A stretch of DNA of 64,000 bases from Roseiarcus sp963772555 (GCA_963772555.1 CAVYXQ010000020.1:1-64000); one strand, 5' to 3'; positions 35,809 to 45,357 are shown, counted from the first letter of the stretch. A program made the numbers and translations. The notes: generated by a model from the letters alone, not told the origin.

Positions 35809-36123
35809 TCAGGCTTGGCGGGAAGCTTTCTCGGCGTGGCCGCTGCGCCGCGTGCGGCTCTCGAGTTCGCCGACGACCGAGGCGAACGCAACACCGCGCG
35901 CGTGGAGCAGGACAAGCAGGTGATAAAGCACATCCGCCGCTTCGGCGCGAACCGCGTTCTCGTCCTCGGCCGCGGCGGCGACCACAAGCTCGATCGCCTC
36001 CTCGCCGAACTTGCGGGCGCAATGGGCCGAGCCCTTGTCGAGCAGGCTCCGGGTGTACGAGGCGTCCGCGCTCGCCGCGGCGCGCTCGGCGATCGTTTCG
36101 GCGAGTTCATCGAGCGTGAACAT
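35809..36123 (-). CDS. hisE: Phosphoribosyl-ATP pyrophosphatase
   Basis: A 104-residue all-alpha NTP pyrophosphatase for the second step of histidine synthesis. It has the MazG-like metal motif KFGEEAIELVVAA and EAADVLYHLLVLL. It is 28 bases upstream of coaA. In other Rhizobiales hisB-hisH-hisA-hisF precede it; here an aldehyde dehydrogenase stands in that place, so the rest of the cluster has been separated. Confidence 0.94.
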   Translation of the reverse strand: MFTLDELAETIAERAAASADASYTRSLLDKGSAHCARKFGEEAIELVVAAAAEDENAVRAEAADVLYHLLVLLHARGVAFASVVGELESRTRRSGHAEKASRQA

Positions 36124-36179
36124 GGCGGAAGCCGTCTCGTTGATCCCGCCTCGGCGGGGGAAAGGGGGAAACCGGGGAC

Positions 36180-37640
36180 CTACGCGCCGTAGCCTACGAC
36201 GGCCTTGAGCTCGAGATAGTCGTCGATGCCGAAATCCGCGTATTCGCGGCCGTTGCCCGACTGCTTGAAGCCTCCGAAGGGAGCGTGCACGTCCCAGGCC
36301 GGATAGTTGATGTTGACCGTGCCGGCCCGCAGCCGCCCGGCGACCGCCCGGGCGTGCTCGGGATTGGCCGAGCACACGTAGGCGGCGAGGCCGTAGACGG
36401 TGTCGTTGGCGATCCTGACCGCTTCATCCTCGGTCTCGTAGGCCATCACCGCCAGGACCGGGCCGAACACTTCCTCGCGCTCGATCGTCATGCCGGGCTT
36501 CACATCGCCGAAGACGGTCGGCCGGACGTAAAAGCCGCGATTGAGACCGGGCGGGCGTCCCGGTCCGCCGGCGACGAGCCGGGCGCCCTCGCCGATGCCG
36601 GCCTCGATCAGCCGCTGGATCTTGTCGAACTGGGCCCGGCTGACGACGGGGCCGAGATCGACGCCTGCGTCGCGCGGGTCGCCAACCTTGAGCCTGCCGG
36701 CAGCGTCCGCGGCGATCGCGAGCGCGTCCTCGTGCCGTTCGGCCGGCACCAGCATCCGCGTCGGCGCATCGCAGGACTGGCCGCTGTTGGAAAAGCAGGC
36801 GGCGACGCCGGCCCGGACCGCCGGCTCGAAATCGGCGTCGCGAAGGATGATGTTCGGCGACTTGCCGCCGAGTTCCTGGGCGACCCGCTTGACGGTGTCG
36901 GCGGCCGTCTTGGCGACGATGATGCCGGCGCGCATCGAGCCGGTGAAGGACACCATGTCGACGTCGGGGTGCCCCGCCATGACCTGTCCGACCTCGGGTC
37001 CGGTCCCATTGACGAGATTGAAGACGCCGGGCGGCGCGTCGGCGGCGTCGACGATCTCGGCGAAGACGAGGCCGCTGAGCGGCGCGATCTCGCTGGGCTT
37101 CAGGACCACGGCGCAGCCAGCGGCCAGCGCCGGCGCCGCCTTGCAGACGATCTGGTTCAAGGGCCAGTTCCACGGCGTGATCAGCGCCGCCACCCCGACC
37201 GGCTCCTTGACGATGAGGCTCGTGCCCCGCACCCGGCTGAATTCGTAAGTTTCGAGCGCCTGGATTGTCGCCTCGAGATGCACCCGGCCCGCCCAGACTT
37301 GCGCCTCGCGGGCAAAAGCGAGCGGCGCGCCCATCTCGCGCGAAACCGCCTGAGCGAGATCCTCCGACCGCTGGTTGTAGGCGTCGAGAATGCGGCGAAG
37401 CAGGGCGAGCCGGTCCTCACGCGACGTCGTGGAGAAGTCGTCGAAGGCCGCCCTGGCGGCGGCGACCGCGCGGTCGACGTCCGCCTTCCCGCCGCGCCCA
37501 ATCGTCGCGAACGGCTGCTCGGTCGATGGATCGACGACCTCGAGCGTCGCCGCCGCCGCCGGTTCGACCCAGCGGCCGCCAATGTAGAACTCATGATGAT
37601 GGTGCATGCGCGCGCTGATCCGACCGGTCCATCGCCGCAT
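36180..37640 (-). CDS. Aldehyde dehydrogenase family protein
   Basis: A 486-residue NAD(P)-dependent enzyme. Visible motifs are TPWNWPLNQIVCKAAPALAAG, GSMRAG, ELGGKSPN, the catalytic Cys in NSGQSCDAPTRM, and EEVFGPVLAVM. The ATG at 37640 has TGGAGG four bases upstream; a second ATG at 37607, which starts MHHHHEF, is possible. It is transcribed toward hisE with a 56-base gap. It resembles broad-specificity enzymes for aldehydes from amine or aromatic breakdown; the substrate is open. Confidence 0.88.
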   Translation of the reverse strand: MRRWTGRISARMHHHHEFYIGGRWVEPAAAATLEVVDPSTEQPFATIGRGGKADVDRAVAAARAAFDDFSTTSREDRLALLRRILDAYNQRSEDLAQAVSREMGAPLAFAREAQVWAGRVHLEATIQALETYEFSRVRGTSLIVKEPVGVAALITPWNWPLNQIVCKAAPALAAGCAVVLKPSEIAPLSGLVFAEIVDAADAPPGVFNLVNGTGPEVGQVMAGHPDVDMVSFTGSMRAGIIVAKTAADTVKRVAQELGGKSPNIILRDADFEPAVRAGVAACFSNSGQSCDAPTRMLVPAERHEDALAIAADAAGRLKVGDPRDAGVDLGPVVSRAQFDKIQRLIEAGIGEGARLVAGGPGRPPGLNRGFYVRPTVFGDVKPGMTIEREEVFGPVLAVMAYETEDEAVRIANDTVYGLAAYVCSANPEHARAVAGRLRAGTVNINYPAWDVHAPFGGFKQSGNGREYADFGIDDYLELKAVVGYGA

Positions 37641-37768
37641 GTATCCTCCAGCCGGAGCCGAGTCGCAACGGCCCCCCGCGTCAACGCGCCGCAGGCCGTC
37701 GATCGGCTTCGGGCGCTATTGAGGCGGGACCGGCCAGCGGGCGCCGACCTGCCCCGCAGGGTCCATGC

Positions 37769-39178
37769 ATGGCCACAACCAACGCCACGCCCGGAGTCGA
37801 TGCGCCCTCGGCGACCGGGGCCGCCGATCTCATCGCCCGCTACGACGGCCGTGCGCCGCGCTACACCAGCTACCCCACCGCGCCCCATTTCACCCCGTCG
37901 ATCGGCGCGAGCGCCTATGCCGGCTGGCTGGAGGAGCTGCCGCCGGACAGCCCCCTCTCGCTCTACCTGCATGTGCCGTTCTGCGAACGGCTCTGCCTCT
38001 ACTGCGGCTGCAATACGACGGTCGTCCGGCTCGATTCCTCGCATCGCGCCTATGCGGCCCTCTTGATGCAGGAGATCGACGAGGTCGCCCGCCGGATCGG
38101 CCGCAGGGCGCCGGTGTCGCACGTCCATTGGGGCGGCGGCACCCCGACCTTGCTGCCGGCGGATTGCCTGACCGGGATCATGGAGCGGCTCGGGCGGCGC
38201 TTCGCCCTCGCCGACGATGCGGAGATCGCGATCGAGATCGATCCGACGTCGCTCTCGCCCGACCGCCGGGAGGCGCTCGGCCGCATGGGGGTGACGCGGA
38301 TCAGCCTCGGCGTCCAGGATCTCGAGCCCGCGGTCCAGCAGGCGATTGGCCGGGAACAGTCCTATGAGCAAACAGAAGCCTGCGCCGACGCGGCGCGGGC
38401 GCTCGGCGTTCATTCGCTCAATCTCGACCTCATCTACGGCCTTCCCCTGCAGACCGCCGAGGGTGTGGCGCGAACGGCGCGCCGGGCGCTCGGACTCAAG
38501 GCCGAGCGCGTCGCCGTCTTCGGCTACGCGCACGTGCCGTGGATGAAGCGCCACCAAGCGTTGATCCCGGACGACAAGTTGCCCGGCCCGATCGAGCGCT
38601 ACGCCCAGCTGACCGCGATCCATCGCGTGCTCGTCGAGGAAGGCGGCTATGTCGCCGTCGGTCTCGATCATTACGCCCTGCCTGACGACGCCATGGCGAA
38701 GGCCGCCCGAGCGCGCCGCCTCAAGCGCAGTTTCCAGGGCTATACGACCGACGCGGCGCCGGCGCTGATCGGCTTCGGCGCGAGCGCCATCGGTTCCTTG
38801 CCGCAAGGCTACGTGCAGAACGCTCCGACCGCCGCGGCCTACGCGAGGGAGATCGAGGCGGGCCGGCTGGCGACGGCGCGCGGCGTGGCGCTGACCGCCG
38901 ACGACCGGCTGCGCCGCGACGTCATCGAGCGCCTGATGTGCGAACTCGAAGTCGACCTCCACGCGACCGCGGCCTTGCGCGCCGCGGATCCCGCGAGCCT
39001 GACCGCAGCGGCGGCCGAAGGGATCAAGCCTTTCATCGAAGACGGGCTCGCCGCCTTCGACGGGCGTCGGCTCGCCGTCAGCGAGAGGGGACGGCCGTTC
39101 GTGCGCTCGGTCGCCGCCCTGTTCGACGCCTATCTCGCACGCGACGACGGCAAGCCGCGCCATTCGCGGGCAGTCTGA
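37769..39178 (+). CDS. hemN: Oxygen-independent coproporphyrinogen III oxidase
   Basis: A 469-residue radical SAM enzyme. The cluster ligands are Cys72, Cys76 and Cys79 in FCERLCLYCGC, followed by GGGTPTLL and ARRAPVSHVHWG. The YTSYPTAPHF block and the C-terminal EVDLHATAAL domain mark true HemN rather than the HemW chaperone. It makes protoporphyrinogen IX under low oxygen. In related species it is often under FnrL/FixK control; I did not find a clear TTGAT-N4-ATCAA box upstream. Confidence 0.94.
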   Translation: MATTNATPGVDAPSATGAADLIARYDGRAPRYTSYPTAPHFTPSIGASAYAGWLEELPPDSPLSLYLHVPFCERLCLYCGCNTTVVRLDSSHRAYAALLMQEIDEVARRIGRRAPVSHVHWGGGTPTLLPADCLTGIMERLGRRFALADDAEIAIEIDPTSLSPDRREALGRMGVTRISLGVQDLEPAVQQAIGREQSYEQTEACADAARALGVHSLNLDLIYGLPLQTAEGVARTARRALGLKAERVAVFGYAHVPWMKRHQALIPDDKLPGPIERYAQLTAIHRVLVEEGGYVAVGLDHYALPDDAMAKAARARRLKRSFQGYTTDAAPALIGFGASAIGSLPQGYVQNAPTAAAYAREIEAGRLATARGVALTADDRLRRDVIERLMCELEVDLHATAALRAADPASLTAAAAEGIKPFIEDGLAAFDGRRLAVSERGRPFVRSVAALFDAYLARDDGKPRHSRAV

Positions 39179-39280
39179 CGCCGGGCCTCTCCATTCAGCG
39201 TCCGGCCGAACTTGGGACCCGCGCTCGAATCTTGACTTGGCGCGGAGGCGGGCCGTAAAGCTGGCTGCCTCTTGGCTTCC

Positions 39281-39355
39281 GGGCGATTAGCTCAGCGGTA
39301 GAGCACTCCCTTCACACGGGAGGGGTCGCAGGTTCGATCCCTGCATCGCCCACCA
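39281..39355 (+). tRNA. tRNA-Val (CAC)
   Basis: A complete cloverleaf. The 7-base acceptor stem GGGCGAT pairs with ATCGCCC, the D arm is GCTC-AGCGGTA-GAGC, the anticodon stem CTCCC/GGGAG encloses TTCACAC with anticodon CAC, and the T arm GCAGG-TTCGATC-CCTGC is perfect. CCA is encoded (39353-39355). CAC reads GUG, valine. It stands alone between hemN and the lyase gene. No integrase gene is beside it. Confidence 0.97.
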
Positions 39356-39418
39356 CGCCGTCCCGGCAAACCGACAGCGCAGGAGCCGTAGCGTGGCGCT
39401 CATCTCGAGGAAGCCCCA

Positions 39419-40282
39419 ATGAGGCTGCGTTCGCTTCTGTTCGTTCCGGGCGATTCCGAGCGCAAGTTCATGAGGGCGCGGACGTCGGGCGCGGACGCCC
39501 TGATCCTCGACCTGGAAGATTCCGTCGCGTCGGGGGAAAAGCCTGTCGCCCGGCGGATCGTGGCGAAGCTTCTTGACGATCGCTCGCCTCGCGACTGGTG
39601 CTTTTTTGTCCGCGTCAACGCCCTCGACACCGGGCTGACCCTCGAGGATCTCGCGGCCGTCGTGAAGCCCGGCCTCGACGCCATCATGGTTCCGAAGGCG
39701 GGCGGCGGCGGCGACACCGCCCGTTTCGGTCATTACCTCGACGCGTTCGAGACGACGGCCGGCATGCCGCCGGGCTCTGTCAAGATGGCGGTCGTGGCGA
39801 CCGAGACGGCGAACGCGATGTTCGCGCTCGGCTCGTATGCGCCCGCCCATCCGCGCCTCGCCGCGCTGACCTGGGGCGCCGAAGACCTCGCCGCCGCGCT
39901 CGGCGCGACTGACAATAGGGAGCCCGACGGCGCCTGGACCTTTCCCTATCAGGTCGCCCGCGCGCAATGCCTCTTCGCCGCCTCGGCCGCCGGCGTCGTG
40001 GCGATCGACACGATCCACGCCGACTTCCGCGATCTCGACGGGCTCGAACGCGATTGCCGCCGCTCGCGCCGCGACGGCTTCCTCGGCCGCATGGCGATCC
40101 ATCCCGACCAGGTTGCTCCGATCAATCGCTGCTACGCCCCTTCGGAAGCCGAAATCGGCCAGGCGCGCCGCATCGTCGAAGCCTTCGCCGCCAATCCGAA
40201 CGCGGGAACGATCGGGATCGACGGCAAGATGGTCGACATCCCGCATCTGAAGGCGGCTCAAAAGACGCTGGCCTCGATCTGA
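39419..40282 (+). CDS. HpcH/HpaI aldolase, CitE-like CoA-ester lyase
   Basis: A 287-residue TIM-barrel enzyme starting RLRSLLFVPGDSERKF with ADALILDLEDSV (metal ligand Asp region), IMVPKAGGG, VVATETANAM and the DTIHADFRDLDGL block. Family members cleave malyl-CoA, beta-methylmalyl-CoA or citramalyl-CoA. GAGGAAG precedes the ATG. With no other pathway gene nearby the exact substrate cannot be said; malyl/citramalyl-CoA is the most likely. Confidence 0.85.
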   Translation: MRLRSLLFVPGDSERKFMRARTSGADALILDLEDSVASGEKPVARRIVAKLLDDRSPRDWCFFVRVNALDTGLTLEDLAAVVKPGLDAIMVPKAGGGGDTARFGHYLDAFETTAGMPPGSVKMAVVATETANAMFALGSYAPAHPRLAALTWGAEDLAAALGATDNREPDGAWTFPYQVARAQCLFAASAAGVVAIDTIHADFRDLDGLERDCRRSRRDGFLGRMAIHPDQVAPINRCYAPSEAEIGQARRIVEAFAANPNAGTIGIDGKMVDIPHLKAAQKTLASI

Positions 40283-40297
40283 CCCGAAGCGGGGGCC

Positions 40298-41411
40298 TCA
40301 GTCGATCTCGTGCGCCGGCGTGCGCTCGGGGGCGCCGGCCGGGGCGGCGCGCAGATATTGCGCCGGCCATGGCATGGGGAAGCCGAGCTCCTGTGCGGCG
40401 CGCAGCGGCCAATACGGATCGCGCAGCAGCTCGCGCGCCAAGAGAACGAGATCCGCCTCGCCCGTGCGGACGATCTGATCGGCCTGGGCCGCCCCGGTGA
40501 TCATGCCGACCGCCGCAGTGGCGATGTCCGCCTCGCGCCGGATCCGTCGAGCAAATGGAACCTGGTATCCCGATCCGACGGGAATCTCCGCCTTCTCGAC
40601 ATTGCCGCCCGAGGAACAGTCGATGAGGTCGACGCCGAGATCCTTCAGCCGGCGCGCGAGTTCGACCGACTGGTCGGCGTCCCAGCCGCCCTCGGTCCAG
40701 TCCGTCGCCGAAATCCGCACGAATAGGAGAGACGGCTCAGGCAGGGCCTGACGCACCGCCGTTACGCACTCCCGCAGAAAGCGGGTGCAATTGTCGAAGG
40801 AGCCGCCATAGCCGTCGGCGCGCTTGTTGCTCAAGGGAGAGAGAAACTGATGCAGGAGGTAGCCATGCGCGGCATGGATTGATTTCGACGACCCGGAAGC
40901 CCGCGGCATGCGCGCGGCGCGCGGCCGTCGCGAAAGCCTGCTCCAGCGCCTCGATCCGATCAACGTCGAGCGCCTCCGGCATTGCATAGCCCTGGCCGAA
41001 CGCAATCGGGCTCGGGGCCACCGGCCGCCATCCGCCGAGCGTCTCCGGCACGGCGCCGCGCCCGGACCATGGCCGGTAGACGCTTGCCTTCCGCCCGGCG
41101 TGGGCAAGCTGGATGCCGGCGATCGCCCCTTGCGCTTCGATGAAGCGCGCGATCGGCGCCAGCGGCTCGAAGTGCTTCTCGCTCCAGACGCCAAGGTCCT
41201 GCGGCGAGATTCGTCCCTCCGGCGACACCGCGGCCGCCTCGGTGAAAACGAGCCCCGCCCCGCCGACCGCACGGGTCGACAGATGGGCGAAGTGCCAGTC
41301 GTTGGCGTAGCCATCGATCGAAGAATACTGGCACATCGGCGAAACGCCGATCCGGTTGGCGAGCGCAACGTCGCGCAGCCGGAATTCGCTCAAGAGGTGC
41401 GGCATGGACAA
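40298..41411 (-). pseudogene. YqjM-like NADH:flavin oxidoreductase, frameshifted
   Basis: An old-yellow-enzyme family gene broken by a 4-base direct duplication. The N-terminal frame (from 41411) has NRIGVSPMCQYSS, HLSTRAVGG, GIQLAHAGRK and GFRVVEI; the C-terminal frame resumes with HAAHGYLLHQFLSPLSN and includes KRADGYGGS, WTEGGW and EADLVLLARELLRDPYWP. On the plus strand GATT stands twice at 40877-40884; removing one copy restores EIHAAHGY and a 369-residue protein, the normal length. The duplication does not look like a homopolymer error, so this one may be a true recent pseudogene. Confidence 0.88.
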
Positions 41412-41579
41412 GCGCTCGAGATAGAGAAACTCTCCGGCTCGAATGTGCTCATTCCCGGCCCCCGCCGCAAGGTCCGGAGCGCGCCGCCATTCCTGTGACG
41501 CTCGGCCGCACAGGCTCAGTCACGAAATGGCGGCGCGCTTTTTCTCCAGATCAGACCGGGTCCCGCCCGTCCTCCTCGA

Positions 41580-41795
41580 TCACGGAGCCCGCGACTGGAC
41601 GACAACGGGGGTAGCGTGCGCGGGCGGCGGTCCCAGCGCCGTCTTCGCGGTGGGAACCGGTCCGATCGACCCGACGAGGTAGACGAGCAGCCAGAGCGCA
41701 ATGCCGGTCAGCAGCATGATCGTGAGGGGGAGCGCGCTGCGGTCGTCGGTCAGATATCCGCGGTAGAAACCCGCGTGCTTTCCGATCCTGTCCAT
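41580..41795 (-). CDS. Small single-pass membrane protein
   Basis: A 71-residue hypothetical protein starting MDRIGKHAGFYRGYL. One strong membrane segment (TIMLLTGIALWLLVYLVG) is followed by a Pro/Ala-rich tail. An ATG four codons earlier (41807) is also possible. No family is recognised. The composition of the start and the clean membrane helix make it more likely real than a chance frame. Confidence 0.45.
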   Translation of the reverse strand: MDRIGKHAGFYRGYLTDDRSALPLTIMLLTGIALWLLVYLVGSIGPVPTAKTALGPPPAHATPVVVQSRAP

Positions 41796-42041
41796 GACGA
41801 TCTCCATCGCTTCGATCCCTTTCCGCTAACCGGCGGTCGCCCCCCTACACTCAACACCGCGGGCATTAACCACAGGACGTACGCTTTCGCTGTGACGCGC
41901 GTCACACGGCTGGCGCCCGGGCGGAAATCTCTCATGCGCCCTTGCCGATCGCGTTGTTTTGACTGGTCTTGCCGACGAACCTTAAACTAGGGTCCGCCAT
42001 CAGGATTCCGTCGGCCTTGGCCCAGATCGAGCTGTTCGCCC

Positions 42042-42848
42042 ATGAATTCGCACTCCCTCTCCGAACGCCGGCCGCTCTCGGACTGGAATCCCGATCTCTA
42101 CATGAAGTTCGAGGACCAGCGGATGGTCGCGGCCCGCGATCTTCTTGCCCGCGTTCCGCTCGCCACGGCCAGTCGCGTCTACGATCTCGGCTGTGGCCCC
42201 GGCAACACGGCGGAGCTGCTCGGGCGGCGCTTTCCCGGCGCCAGCATCGCCGGCATCGACACCTCCGAGGCGATGCTCGAGCGCGCCCGGTTGCGCGCGC
42301 CCGGGGCGCTGTTCGTTCGGCAGGACATCGCGGACTGGGCGCCGGGCGGGCCGCCCGACCTCCTCTTCGCCAATTCCGCGCTGCACTTCCTGCCCGATCA
42401 CCACAAGCTCTTTCCGCGGCTGATGGCGGCGGTCGCGCCCGGCGGCGCCCTCGCCGCGCAAATGCCCTCGACCGCCAGCGAATCCTCGCATGCCCTGATG
42501 CGCATGGTCGCCGCAGAGGGCCCGTGGTCGGCGCGGCTGGTGCCGATCGCCAAGACCCAGCCGCTGATCGCCGAGTTCGAGGATTATTACGAGTGGCTGC
42601 GGCCGCTCGCCTCGCGAATCGATCTTTGGCTGACGACCTACGTGTATCCGCTCGACGGGCCGGAGGTGATCGCCGACTGGTTCGCCGGCTCGACGCTGCA
42701 ACCGTTTCTCGAGCAGCTTTCCGACGACGAGCGTTGCGCCTTTCTGGCGCGCTATCGCAACGGCCTCAGGCAAGCCTATCCCGCGCAATCGGACGGAAAG
42801 GTCCTCCTGGCCTACCCGCGCCTGTTCATCGTCGCGGTCCGGAAGTGA
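42042..42848 (+). CDS. tam: Trans-aconitate 2-methyltransferase
   Basis: A 268-residue SAM-dependent methyltransferase. Motif I is VYDLGCGPGNTAELL, then GIDTSEAML, FANSALHFLPDH, and the Tam-type TYVYPLDGPEVIADWFAGSTLQPF region. Tam methylates trans-aconitate, a side product that inhibits aconitase. Length agrees with E. coli Tam. It is monocistronic. Confidence 0.92.
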   Translation: MNSHSLSERRPLSDWNPDLYMKFEDQRMVAARDLLARVPLATASRVYDLGCGPGNTAELLGRRFPGASIAGIDTSEAMLERARLRAPGALFVRQDIADWAPGGPPDLLFANSALHFLPDHHKLFPRLMAAVAPGGALAAQMPSTASESSHALMRMVAAEGPWSARLVPIAKTQPLIAEFEDYYEWLRPLASRIDLWLTTYVYPLDGPEVIADWFAGSTLQPFLEQLSDDERCAFLARYRNGLRQAYPAQSDGKVLLAYPRLFIVAVRK

Positions 42849-42879
42849 CAGGTCCGTCGGCCTTGGGCGGGTCGGCGGG

Positions 42880-43012
42880 CATGATTTTCCGGCGACGCTC
42901 GGACCTCATCCGGCCCTTCGGGCTCCCGCCAGCCGAAGAAGGGCGCACACCCTCTCCCGCAAGCGACCGCAAGCGGGTGAGGGCAAGCGGCACGAGCAGA
43001 AAGGTCCTTCTC
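42880..43012. repeat. REP-like palindromic intergenic sequence
   Basis: The gap between tam and the convergent cyclase gene contains imperfect palindromes: CCCTTCGG...CCGAAGAAGGG around 42912-42943 and CTCTCCCGCAAGCG with CGCAAGCGGGTGAG at about 42952-42980. This layout is typical of scattered extragenic palindromes in alphaproteobacteria and may serve as a bidirectional terminator. No second copy was noticed in the window. Confidence 0.45.
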
Positions 43013-43014
43013 CG

Positions 43015-44790
43015 CTAGCCCTGTGGCGCGACGGCCTTTTGCAATCCCTCGATCACGCGTTCGCGCTGGCTCAGGAAGACGGGATTGTCGCTTTCCGCGC
43101 CGGCGTGAAATCGCGCCAGGGTGAAGGTCGGCACCAGCTCCAGGCCCGCCTTGATCTCGGCCTCGGCCTCGCTCTGGCGGCCAAGATGGGCAAGCGCCGA
43201 AGCGTTGTAAAAATGGTTCAAAGGATAGTTGCGGCTTGTGTCGATTGACTTGCGGAACAGCTCGGCCGCCTCCTGGTCCGCCCCGAGATGGAGCTTGGCG
43301 AAGCCCTGTATATGTTGCCAGAGGAACGCTGCGCCGTCGGTTGGCGAGATGCGAAACGCCTCGGCGATGTGGTCGTCCGTCTCCTCGGCCCGGCCGAGCG
43401 TGACCTTGGCCAAGCCTATCCAGGCATGCGCCTGGCCCAGATTGCGGTTCAACGTCAGCGCGCGCTCGAATTCGCCGATCGCGCGAGACCCCCGGTTCGT
43501 CAGGATCTGGACGTAGCCGAGCCAGAGATGCGCCCAGTAGTTGCGCGGCGTGATGCCGAGGCCCTTCAACAGCATCGCCTCCGCCGCAGCCAGCCTCTCC
43601 TTGCGATCGTCGGCGGCGAATAGAGCGCCCAAGAGAATATCGACGCGGGCTGCGCCCACGAGAGCGTCGATATTCGTCGGGTCGAGCTCGACCGCCTTTT
43701 CGAAGAACTGCCGCGCCCGGCCGATGTTTTCCCGGCGTCCCTTGTTGAACGCGGCGACGCCGCGGAAATAATAGTCGATCGAATCCGGCTCGGGCTCGCG
43801 CTCGGCCCGTTGCGCCTCGACTTCGATCAGCTCCCCGCGCAGCTGGTTGGCGAGGCGCGACACGATCTCGTCCTGCATGTCGAAGAGATCGGCGACCGGC
43901 TTGTCGAACCGGTCCGCCCACAGATGATTGCCGGTGATCCCGTCGATGAGCTGCACATTGACCCGCATGCGGTTTCCGGCGCGCTGGATGCTGCCTTCGA
44001 GGATATAGCGGACGTTCAGTTCGCGGCCGATCTGCTTCGCATCGACGGTCTTGCCCTTGTAGGTGAAGGCGGTGTTGCGCGCGACGATGAGGGCGTTGGT
44101 GATCAGCGAAAGGTCGGTCGTCAGGCTTTCGGTGACGCCGTCGGCGAAATGCTCCTGCTCCGGGCCTCCGCCGAGATTGGCGAACGGCAGGACGACGATC
44201 GACAGGCGTGGGGGGCCGGACTTCTGCGCCGGCGATTCGAGCGGCGCGGGCTTGGCTTCGGCCGGCTGGCCGACCTCGAGCGAATAGACCCGGATCGGCT
44301 CGGCGATGTTCTTCAATTCCTTTGGGCCGAGATCGCTGACGGCGATGTCGAGCCGCCCCTTGACCTGTCGATAGGCGTCTTCGGAAAGGGCGATCGCGCC
44401 GGGCCTGGCGATTCCCTCGAGGCGCGCCGCGATATTGACGCCGTCGCCCATCAGGTCGCCGTCGGTCTCCTCGACCACGTCGCCGAGGTGGACGCCGACG
44501 CGAAACTCGATGCGACGGTCGGCCGGCAGACCGGCATTGCGTTCGACGAGCCCGTTCTGCATCTCGATGGCGCAGCGGACGGCGTCCACCACGCTGCGGA
44601 ACTCGACCAGAACCCCGTCGCCCGTCCGCTTGACCACGCGGCCGTGGTGCACCGAAATTGCCGGATCGATCAGGTCGCTTCTGAGACCGCGAAGCCGCGC
44701 CAGGATGCGATCCTCGTCGGCGCCGGCAAGCCGCGAGTAGCCGACGATGTCGGCCACCAGAATTGCCGCCAGCTTGCGCATCACGATCAT
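43015..44790 (-). CDS. Class III adenylate/guanylate cyclase with TPR domain
   Basis: A 591-residue protein. The cyclase domain (5-185) has all catalytic positions: metal Asp14 (ADIVGYS) and Asp58 (KRTGDG), base-binding Lys54 and Asp116, and transition-state Asn119 and Arg123 (GDGVNIAAR). A TolB-like FlgO segment follows (about 225-355: LSIVVLPFANLGG and so on), then TPR repeats to the end. Such soluble cyclases are numerous in Rhizobiales. The ATG at 44790 has GGAGG 8 bases upstream. cAMP production is expected. Confidence 0.9.
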   Translation of the reverse strand: MIVMRKLAAILVADIVGYSRLAGADEDRILARLRGLRSDLIDPAISVHHGRVVKRTGDGVLVEFRSVVDAVRCAIEMQNGLVERNAGLPADRRIEFRVGVHLGDVVEETDGDLMGDGVNIAARLEGIARPGAIALSEDAYRQVKGRLDIAVSDLGPKELKNIAEPIRVYSLEVGQPAEAKPAPLESPAQKSGPPRLSIVVLPFANLGGGPEQEHFADGVTESLTTDLSLITNALIVARNTAFTYKGKTVDAKQIGRELNVRYILEGSIQRAGNRMRVNVQLIDGITGNHLWADRFDKPVADLFDMQDEIVSRLANQLRGELIEVEAQRAEREPEPDSIDYYFRGVAAFNKGRRENIGRARQFFEKAVELDPTNIDALVGAARVDILLGALFAADDRKERLAAAEAMLLKGLGITPRNYWAHLWLGYVQILTNRGSRAIGEFERALTLNRNLGQAHAWIGLAKVTLGRAEETDDHIAEAFRISPTDGAAFLWQHIQGFAKLHLGADQEAAELFRKSIDTSRNYPLNHFYNASALAHLGRQSEAEAEIKAGLELVPTFTLARFHAGAESDNPVFLSQRERVIEGLQKAVAPQG

Positions 44791-45012
44791 GGGGTCGCCT
44801 CCGCGCGTCCGGGACGAATATAGTGGCCGCGGAGGAACAATCCAGAATCGAGCGGAGCGCGTTACGGCGCGCAAATGCGCGCCAGGCCCGTCCGCGGTCA
44901 TTTTCGTCAATGAAGCCAGCGCGCGCAACGGCCAGGTCGGCGCGAAAATGTCCGACGTTCACAAGCGGATTGATCGCAGCCGAAGACGGGTCGCCGGCGG
45001 CAGTCCTTCAGC

Positions 45013-45288
45013 CTATTGACGATATTGCTGGATGCGGGTCGTGCGCAGCCCGGCAAGCCCGAACTGGTCGATCGACACCTGCCAGCTCAGGAACTCGTCG
45101 ACCGTCAGACTGTAGCGGGAGCACGCCTCATCGAGCGAAAGAAGACCGCCCCTGACCGCCGCCACCACCTCGGCCTTGCGGCGAATGACCCAGCGCCGGG
45201 TCGTCGGCGCCGGCAGGTCGGCGACCGTCAGCGGACTGCCGTCGGGACCGATCACGTATTTCACCCTCGGCCGCATGGTTTCACTCAT
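45013..45288 (-). CDS. sciP: SciP, small CtrA inhibitory protein (DUF1153)
   Basis: A 91-residue helix-turn-helix protein. The core from VIGPDGSPLTVADLP through TRRWVIRRKAEVVAAVRGG and LSLDEACSRYSLT is almost the same as Caulobacter SciP, which binds CtrA and stops it from activating promoters early in the cell cycle. The ATG at 45288 gives the family length. The divergent neighbour is mnmA, a common arrangement. A CtrA-like site lies upstream. Confidence 0.95.
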   Translation of the reverse strand: MSETMRPRVKYVIGPDGSPLTVADLPAPTTRRWVIRRKAEVVAAVRGGLLSLDEACSRYSLTVDEFLSWQVSIDQFGLAGLRTTRIQQYRQ

Positions 45289-45342
45289 GGAACACTCACT
45301 CGAACGCACACCCCGACGAGTTTGGACAATAGAGCAGGCGCT

Positions 45343-45357
45343 TTAAGATTTGCCTAA
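45343..45357. promoter_or_regulatory. Candidate CtrA binding site upstream of sciP
   Basis: TTAA-N7-CTAA at 45343-45357 (TTAG-N7-TTAA on the sciP strand) differs at one base from the CtrA consensus TTAA-N7-TTAA. It lies 55-69 bases upstream of the sciP start, a normal promoter distance. sciP is CtrA-activated in Caulobacter. The site is inferred from sequence only. Confidence 0.5.

Noticed and set aside
37181..39163. 660-codon minus-strand open frame across hemN and into the ALDH gene
   Set aside because: Covers two recognised genes in wrong frames; no motifs.
39281..39355. tRNA-Val as an island attachment site
   Set aside because: No integrase and no repeat of the tRNA 3' end was seen; neighbours are ordinary high-GC genes.
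42812..44962. 716-codon minus-strand frame overlapping the TPR cyclase
   Set aside because: It is the cyclase gene in another frame; the cyclase frame has all catalytic residues.
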